From Clostridia bacterium (GTDB taxonomy: Bacteria; Bacillota_A; Clostridia; Oscillospirales; CAG-272), in NCBI GenBank assembly GCA_017529175.1, contig JAFXNX010000136.1:1-9423 (forward strand): a DNA stretch of 9,423 bases, in the 5' to 3' direction. Positions 5,548 to 9,423 of this stretch are shown here, in pieces. The notes under the pieces were generated by a model. It was not told the DNA's origin, ran no database searches, and was given only the letters and a program-made list of their open reading frames with translations. The position numbers were made by a program, and so were the translations under genes. Positions within the stretch are counted from its first letter, which is position 1. Every line of letters starts with the position of its first letter.

Positions 5548-7460
5548 TTTCCTTCTTCCTCATTCTGTTCTTTGAAATATGCGGCGATGCGTTCCGCGTC
5601 GCGCCTGCTTATGCCGTCGATCGAGCAAAGCTCATCGACCGTCGCCGTCTTGACGTCCGTATCCACCGACGCCGCAAGAAGCGCCTTCGCTTTCTTGGGA
5701 CCGATGCCGTCGATCTTCTCAAAAGTCGACGTCTTGATTGTTTTCAGCTTCGCGCTGTTCATCTTCGACACCGTGAAACGGTGTACCTCTTCCTGGAGCT
5801 TATATATAAATCTGAATAGCTTTACGTCCTTAGCTATACTTATCTCTTCCGTATCGCTGACGAGCGCTCTCGTCTTGTGATAACTGTCCTTCACCATTCC
5901 GAATACGGGAACGTCGACGGAATACTTTTTTGCGACTTCTTTCACCGCGCGAACGTGGTTCATGCCGCCGTCAAGAAGGATCAGGTCGGGAAGAGTTGAA
6001 AACGAGGCGTCGTCTCCCGCCAGTTCTTCAAAGCGTCTGGAGAGAGCTTCGCGCATCGAGCCGTAGTCGTCGGCTCCCTCTGTCGTCTTTATTCTGAAAT
6101 ATCTGTAATCGCTCTTTTTGAATACTCCGCCCGAGGTTACTATCATCCCCGCGGTTATATGCTCGTCTCCGAGGTTTGATATATCGTAGCACTCTATCCT
6201 GTCCGGCACGACCTCGAGTTTGAGGCACGATGCGAGAGAAACGAGTATCTTCTCGCTCGCGTCCGCGCGGTATCTTCTGCTCTCCGCGTGGCGCGCGGCG
6301 TCGTTTTCAGCCATCCTGCAAAGCTGTCTCAGTTCTCCCCTCACCGGTGTCTTCAGTGTGACGCGGTGTCCGCTCTTCATCGCAAGATACTCTCCGACGA
6401 GCGCGCGCTCCGCGTCAGGCATCGGAAACGACAGAAGTATCTCATCAGGTATATATTCTCTTGAAGAATAGAGATTCGCGATAAACGACGTCAGCGGGAA
6501 GTCCGCGTCGTCGATCTCTCGCTCGCCTCCCTCTCCGTCAACGGAGTCGAGTTCGTTTTTGGTGAGGAATCCCGTTATCTCGTCCGCGCCGAATATAAAC
6601 TGCTCGCTGTCGGAAATTGTGCCGTCTCTGACGTAAAATATCGCCGAGCAGAGCTGACCTTCCCACTCGGTAACGGCGATGACGTCGTATTCGCTCCCCG
6701 GAGCAAGGGACGTGATACGCTTCTTCTCGCCCAACCGCCGCAGCGCGGCGATACTGTCGCGGCATCTCGCGGCTTCTTCAAACCGTTCCTCAAGCGCCGC
6801 CTCGCTCATTCGCGCTTCAAGCGACGCTATAGCGTCTTTCGTACTGCCCTTGAGTATTCGCTCTGCGCAGTCTATGATCTTTCTGTATTCGTCTTTGGTT
6901 ACGTCACCCGCGCAGACTCCGCAGCATCTTCCTATCTGACGGTTCATACAGGGTCTTCCCTTGCCGATATCCCTCGGAAACGACCTCTTGCAAGACGGCA
7001 CTCCGAGAGAACGTTCAAGCATGGATATTATCTCATATATGACGCCTGTCCCCGAATAAGGTCCGAAATACGTTCCGCTGTCGGTACGGCGCCGCGTCAT
7101 AATTATCCTCGGATACTCTTCGTCCGTTATCTTGATATAAGGATATGATTTTGAATCCTTGAGGAGTATATTGTACTTCGGCGTATACTGCTTGATAAGA
7201 TCGTTCTCGAGAACGAGCGCGTCCATCTCGGTGTCGCACACGATAAACCTGAAGTTGGCAACGTTCGACGCCATCTTCGCGGTCTTTATATCGTGAGAGC
7301 CGTGAAAATACTGACTGACCCGGTCGCGAAGAGAGCGTGACTTGCCGACGTATATTACGTCCCCCGCGCGGTTCTCCATGATATACACACCGGGAGAGCG
7401 CGGCAAAGAGGCGGCTTTGCTCTGTAAAAAGCCGAGATCATTTGTGTTTCCCGTTTCCGT
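5544..7460 (-). CDS. uvrC: Excinuclease ABC subunit UvrC, with a probable ACG start codon
   Basis: The nuclease of nucleotide excision repair, which cuts on both sides of a UvrB-bound lesion. Using residue numbers from TTG 7406: a GIY-YIG nuclease domain (GVY at 6-8, IYVG at 18-21, E67), four cysteines in the pattern of the UvrC iron-sulfur site (C139, C153, C161, C165), a UVR motif for UvrB contact at about 199-225, the RNase H-like C-terminal nuclease (D408, D479, H542) and two helix-hairpin-helix motifs (565-578, 596-611). No ATG or GTG fits the N-terminus. TTG 7406 has no ribosome binding site and removes family-like residues (LGFLQSKAASLP). An in-frame ACG at 7460 lies 6 nt after a strong GAGGAGGG, so I extend the gene to there, giving 638 residues; an in-frame TGA lies just upstream. 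The function is certain, the start codon is not. Confidence 0.95.
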   Translation of the reverse strand, partial: TETGNTNDLGFLQSKAASLPRSPGVYIMENRAGDVIYVGKSRSLRDRVSQYFHGSHDIKTAKMASNVANFRFIVCDTEMDALVLENDLIKQYTPKYNILLKDSKSYPYIKITDEEYPRIIMTRRRTDSGTYFGPYSGTGVIYEIISMLERSLGVPSCKRSFPRDIGKGRPCMNRQIGRCCGVCAGDVTKDEYRKIIDCAERILKGSTKDAIASLEARMSEAALEERFEEAARCRDSIAALRRLGEKKRITSLAPGSEYDVIAVTEWEGQLCSAIFYVRDGTISDSEQFIFGADEITGFLTKNELDSVDGEGGEREIDDADFPLTSFIANLYSSREYIPDEILLSFPMPDAERALVGEYLAMKSGHRVTLKTPVRGELRQLCRMAENDAARHAESRRYRADASEKILVSLASCLKLEVVPDRIECYDISNLGDEHITAGMIVTSGGVFKKSDYRYFRIKTTEGADDYGSMREALSRRFEELAGDDASFSTLPDLILLDGGMNHVRAVKEVAKKYSVDVPVFGMVKDSYHKTRALVSDTEEISIAKDVKLFRFIYKLQEEVHRFTVSKMNSAKLKTIKTSTFEKIDGIGPKKAKALLAASVDTDVKTATVDELCSIDGISRRDAERIAAYFKEQNEEEGK

Positions 7461-7466
7461 AGCAGT

Positions 7467-7474
7467 CCCTCCTC
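7467..7474 (-). promoter_or_regulatory. Ribosome binding site that argues for the upstream uvrC start
   Basis: GAGGAGGG on the minus strand is followed by 6 nt and then the in-frame codon ACG (7460-7458). This spacing matches the 6-7 nt seen before the other minus-strand genes here. No other in-frame ATG, GTG or TTG lies within 50 nt of it. Confidence 0.7.
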
Positions 7475-7477
7475 AGC

Positions 7478-7512
7478 ATAAAAATCAAACGAGCCGCCCT
7501 CGCGGACGGCTC
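7478..7512 (-). terminator. Terminator-like hairpin between ptsH and uvrC
   Basis: On the minus strand, GAGCCG (7512-7507) pairs with CGGCTC (7496-7491) around a GC-rich inner part. The interrupted T-rich sequence GTTTGATTTTTAT follows. It starts 7 nt after the ptsH stop. The broken T-tract suggests partial termination, so some transcripts may continue into uvrC, whose ribosome binding site begins 3 nt downstream. No separate uvrC promoter was recognised. Confidence 0.6.
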
Positions 7513-7519
7513 ACACACT

Positions 7520-7789
7520 TTATTTCAAATCGTCAAGCTCGTTGTCGATCAAACCGGCGAGCGCCTCGATGGCTTCCTCTTCGTCGGGTCCGTCAGCGAC
7601 CAGAGTTATCACGGTTCCTTTTACGATACCGAGCGACAGAACTCCGAGAAGACTCTTCGCGTTGACTCTGCGGTCCTCTTTTTCAACATAGATCGCGCAT
7701 TTGAATGCATTTGCTTTCTGAATGAAATACGTTGCGGGTCTCGCATGAAGGCCTACGCTGTTCTTAATCGTGACTTCGCGTGTTATCAT
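7520..7789 (-). CDS. ptsH: Phosphocarrier protein HPr
   Basis: A small cytoplasmic phosphocarrier of the sugar phosphotransferase system, passing phosphate from enzyme I to the EIIA domains. It has 89 residues, the usual size. The active-site histidine is His15 in GLHARPA, and the regulatory serine is Ser46 in NAKSLLGVLSLG, the site phosphorylated by HPr kinase in Firmicutes for carbon catabolite control. His15 argues against Crh, which lacks it. The start has CAGGAG upstream with a 7-nt spacer. It is transcribed divergently from obg and followed by a hairpin before uvrC. No enzyme I gene is in the window. Confidence 0.96.
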   Translation of the reverse strand: MITREVTIKNSVGLHARPATYFIQKANAFKCAIYVEKEDRRVNAKSLLGVLSLGIVKGTVITLVADGPDEEEAIEALAGLIDNELDDLK

Positions 7790-7852
7790 TATTATGCTCC
7801 TGTAATACTTGAAAAATAATGATCGGCATATATCGCCTTATTAGTTTTATAA

Positions 7853-7881
7853 AGTATAGCAAATATTTTTGTTAAAATCAA
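7853..7881 (-). promoter_or_regulatory. Sigma-A-type promoter of ptsH
   Basis: The minus strand reads TTGATT (7881-7876), a 17-bp spacer, then TATACT (7858-7853). Transcription would begin near 7846, giving a leader of about 57 nt before the ptsH start. Sequence, spacing and position agree. No catabolite-responsive (cre) site is evident nearby. Confidence 0.65.
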
Positions 7882-7895
7882 TACCATTTTAAATT

Positions 7896-7912
7896 TTTTG
7901 ACACTTTTGACA
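7896..7912 (+). repeat. Two 8-bp direct repeats in the ptsH-obg divergent region
   Basis: TTTTGACA occurs twice with a 9-bp period (7896-7903 and 7905-7912), in the AT-rich stretch between the two divergent promoters. Each copy contains a consensus -35 hexamer, and the second has a weak TATTAG at 17 bp. They could be an alternative promoter, a regulator site or chance in AT-rich DNA. Confidence 0.3.
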
Positions 7913-7984
7913 TTATCATTATTAAAATCTATTAGATTATTGTACCATTTTTATTGATTATTTCGCCTTTTACCGAATTTAATG

Positions 7985-8013
7985 TTGAAAACGGCGCCGC
8001 GATAATGTATAAT
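7985..8013 (+). promoter_or_regulatory. Sigma-A-type promoter of obg
   Basis: TTGAAA (7985-7990), a 17-bp spacer and TATAAT (8008-8013) precede obg. The spacer contains the 8-bp palindrome CGGCGCCG (7992-7999). Transcription would begin near 8020, leaving a leader of about 46 nt before the obg ATG at 8067. Confidence 0.75.
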
Positions 8014-8066
8014 GAACTGTAATGCGAATGAATGCGCATATTATTATTTATGAAAGCGGGCAGATA

Positions 8067-9347
8067 ATGTTTATAGATAAGATCAAAATTTACGTCAAGG
8101 CGGGGGACGGCGGCAACGGCTGCGTATCCTTCCGGCGCGAAAAATACGTCGCAAAGGGCGGTCCCGACGGCGGCGACGGCGGGCGTGCAGGCAATATCGT
8201 TTTCCGCATAGACGAAGGTTCTAACACTCTCCTCGCATTCCGTTACAAGAGAAAATTCGTCGCCTCGTCCGGCGCTGACGGCGCGGGCGGCAAATTCCAC
8301 GGAAAAAACGGCGAGGACGTAATAATCAAAGTACCGGCGGGAACTCTGATACGCGACGCCGAGAGCGGCGCGATACTCAAGGATATGTCCGCGTGCGGAG
8401 ACTTCATACTCTGCCGCGGAGGCAAAGGGGGATTCGGCAACAAACATTTCGCAACTCCCACAAGACAGATCCCGAACTTTGCGAAAAACGGGATACCGGG
8501 AGAAGAAAGAGAGATCATACTTGAGCTGAAAATGATCGCAGACGTCGGGCTCGTTGGTCTGCCGTCAGCCGGAAAGTCATCGCTTCTCGCCGCGGTCTCC
8601 TCTGCGCGCCCGAAGATCGCGGAATATCACTTTACGACTCTCGAGCCCTCTCTCGGTGTTGTAAGCACGGGGGACGAGCGCGGATTCGTTATGGCGGATA
8701 TTCCCGGACTTATCGGCGGCGCGTCCGAAGGCGCGGGTCTCGGCCACGCGTTTCTCCGTCACATCGACAGATGCCGCCTGCTTATACAGGTCGTCGATAT
8801 AGCGTCCACCGAGGGACGGCGTCCGATCGACGATTTCGGGACGATCGACCGCGAACTTAAAAATTTCGACGAAGAACTCTATTCACGTCCGAGGATTGTC
8901 GCCGCGAACAAGTGCGACCTTCTCGAAGACGAGGATACAGATGAGATACGCGACTTTATCGCCGCTATGAACGAACGCGGCTACGACGTGGTGTTCATTT
9001 CCGCCGCGACGAAGAAGGGCACGAAGGAACTTATGCTCAAGGCGGAAGAAATGCTATCGCGCCTTCCTCCCGTCACGATATATGAGGCGGAAGAGATCGT
9101 CTTCGAGGAAGAGGACGCCTCTCCCGACATGGTCGTTATCAAACGCGACGACGACGGAGCTTACAACGTCAGCGGACGTTGGCTCGAGCTTCTCTGCGGC
9201 AGGATAAACTTCTCAGACAGAGAGTCGATGATGTACTTTGAAAAACAGCTCATCAGAGGCGGCGTCATAGACAAACTGCGCGAAGCGGGATGCGAAGAGG
9301 GCGACACCGTAAGAATGTTTGAATTTGAATTTGATTTTGTTGATTAA
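8067..9347 (+). CDS. obg: GTPase Obg (CgtA), ribosome assembly and stress regulator
   Basis: An essential P-loop GTPase that binds the large ribosomal subunit and links its maturation to growth and stress. It has 426 residues in three parts. The glycine-rich Obg domain (1-158) opens with MFIDKIKIYVKAGDGGNG. The G domain has G1 GLPSAGKS (164-171), switch FTTLEP (189-194), DIPG (211-214), NKCD (281-284) and SAAT (312-315). The C-terminal OCT domain (about 355-426) contains YNVSGRWLELL and GDTVRMFEFEFDF. An in-frame ATG at 8022 would add 15 residues, but 8067 gives the standard family N-terminus, and 8022 lies at the predicted transcription start with no ribosome binding site. Upstream of 8067 there is only a weak AAAGCGGG. 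obg often follows rplU-rpmA; here it has its own promoter, divergent from ptsH. Confidence 0.97.
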   Translation: MFIDKIKIYVKAGDGGNGCVSFRREKYVAKGGPDGGDGGRAGNIVFRIDEGSNTLLAFRYKRKFVASSGADGAGGKFHGKNGEDVIIKVPAGTLIRDAESGAILKDMSACGDFILCRGGKGGFGNKHFATPTRQIPNFAKNGIPGEEREIILELKMIADVGLVGLPSAGKSSLLAAVSSARPKIAEYHFTTLEPSLGVVSTGDERGFVMADIPGLIGGASEGAGLGHAFLRHIDRCRLLIQVVDIASTEGRRPIDDFGTIDRELKNFDEELYSRPRIVAANKCDLLEDEDTDEIRDFIAAMNERGYDVVFISAATKKGTKELMLKAEEMLSRLPPVTIYEAEEIVFEEEDASPDMVVIKRDDDGAYNVSGRWLELLCGRINFSDRESMMYFEKQLIRGGVIDKLREAGCEEGDTVRMFEFEFDFVD

Positions 9348-9356
9348 GAGGTCGAT

Positions 9357-9409
9357 ATGTTTCCGAGAACAGAAGTAGGCGCTATTTCCGTTTCAAGACT
9401 GATAATCGG
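9357..9409 (+). CDS. Start of an unidentified protein, cut by the contig end
   Basis: An ATG 9 nt after the obg stop, preceded by a GAGGTCG site (9348-9354), opens a frame beginning MFPRTEVGAISVSRLIIG. This is about 18 residues, after which the reading runs into adapter-like sequence, so later codons are not genomic. The close spacing suggests an operon with obg. The SVSRLIIG stretch would suit the first strand of a barrel-type enzyme, but the fragment is too short to assign a function. Confidence 0.6.
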
Positions 9410-9423
9410 AGATCGGAAGAGCG
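9410..9423. other. Illumina adapter remnant at the contig end
   Basis: The final 14 bases, AGATCGGAAGAGCG, match the start of the Illumina TruSeq/paired-end adapter exactly. A 14-base match at the very end of a contig is best explained by untrimmed adapter in the assembled reads, not by genomic DNA. It should be masked; the first A could by chance also be genomic. Confidence 0.9.

Noticed and set aside
7439..7441. ATG on the minus strand (7441-7439) as uvrC start
   Set aside because: It is out of frame with the GIY-YIG domain, and its product (MISAFYRAK...) does not resemble a UvrC N-terminus.
8022..8066. Upstream in-frame ATG for obg adding 15 residues
   Set aside because: It lies at the predicted transcription start with no ribosome binding site, and the Obg family begins with MFID-type sequence, which starts at 8067.
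7932..8447. 171-codon minus-strand open frame over the start of obg
   Set aside because: Antisense to the highly conserved Obg N-terminal domain and to the obg promoter; no ribosome binding site or familiar motif.

Overview
This is about 9.4 kb of chromosomal housekeeping sequence, probably from an uncultured anaerobic member of the Firmicutes (Clostridia). The evidence is a mraZ-rsmH-ftsL-pbp division cluster, an HPr protein with both His15 and Ser46, an rsmD-coaD pair in the Bacillus/Clostridium order, purine-rich GGAGG-type ribosome binding sites 6-7 nt before most starts, and consensus sigma-A promoters. No mobile element, CRISPR array, rRNA or acceptable tRNA was seen. The window looks like the end of a short-read metagenomic contig, because its last 14 bases match an Illumina adapter.

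Layout. All genes from 1 to 7789 are on the minus strand, so they run from right to left. The division cluster comes last in that direction: mraZ (4059-3637), rsmH (3635-2697) and an FtsL-like protein with a long cytoplasmic N-terminus (2663-1752). These follow a TTGCAA/TATAAT promoter and two MraZ-box-like tandem repeats. A structured 3' region with a terminator separates them from a class B penicillin-binding protein (start 1475). That gene has its own -10 and an operator-like dyad, and is cut by the left window edge.

Upstream of the cluster lie uvrC, rsmD and coaD (7460-4410). uvrC and rsmD overlap by 4 bp and rsmD and coaD are 16 bp apart. Two intrinsic terminators follow coaD. HPr (7789-7520) lies upstream of uvrC, with a terminator-like hairpin between them. 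HPr is divergent from the GTPase gene obg (8067-9347, plus strand), and the AT-rich region between them carries a recognisable promoter for each. A further plus-strand gene begins at 9357 and is lost in the adapter sequence.

The genes serve cell division and wall synthesis (mraZ, rsmH, ftsL, pbp), ribosome maturation (rsmH, rsmD, obg), coenzyme A synthesis (coaD), nucleotide excision repair (uvrC) and PTS sugar transport with carbon control (ptsH). I found no undescribed multi-gene system. The observations most worth a second look are the adapter at the contig end, the likely ACG initiation codon of uvrC, the structured element between the FtsL-like gene and the PBP gene, and the competing terminator arms after coaD.
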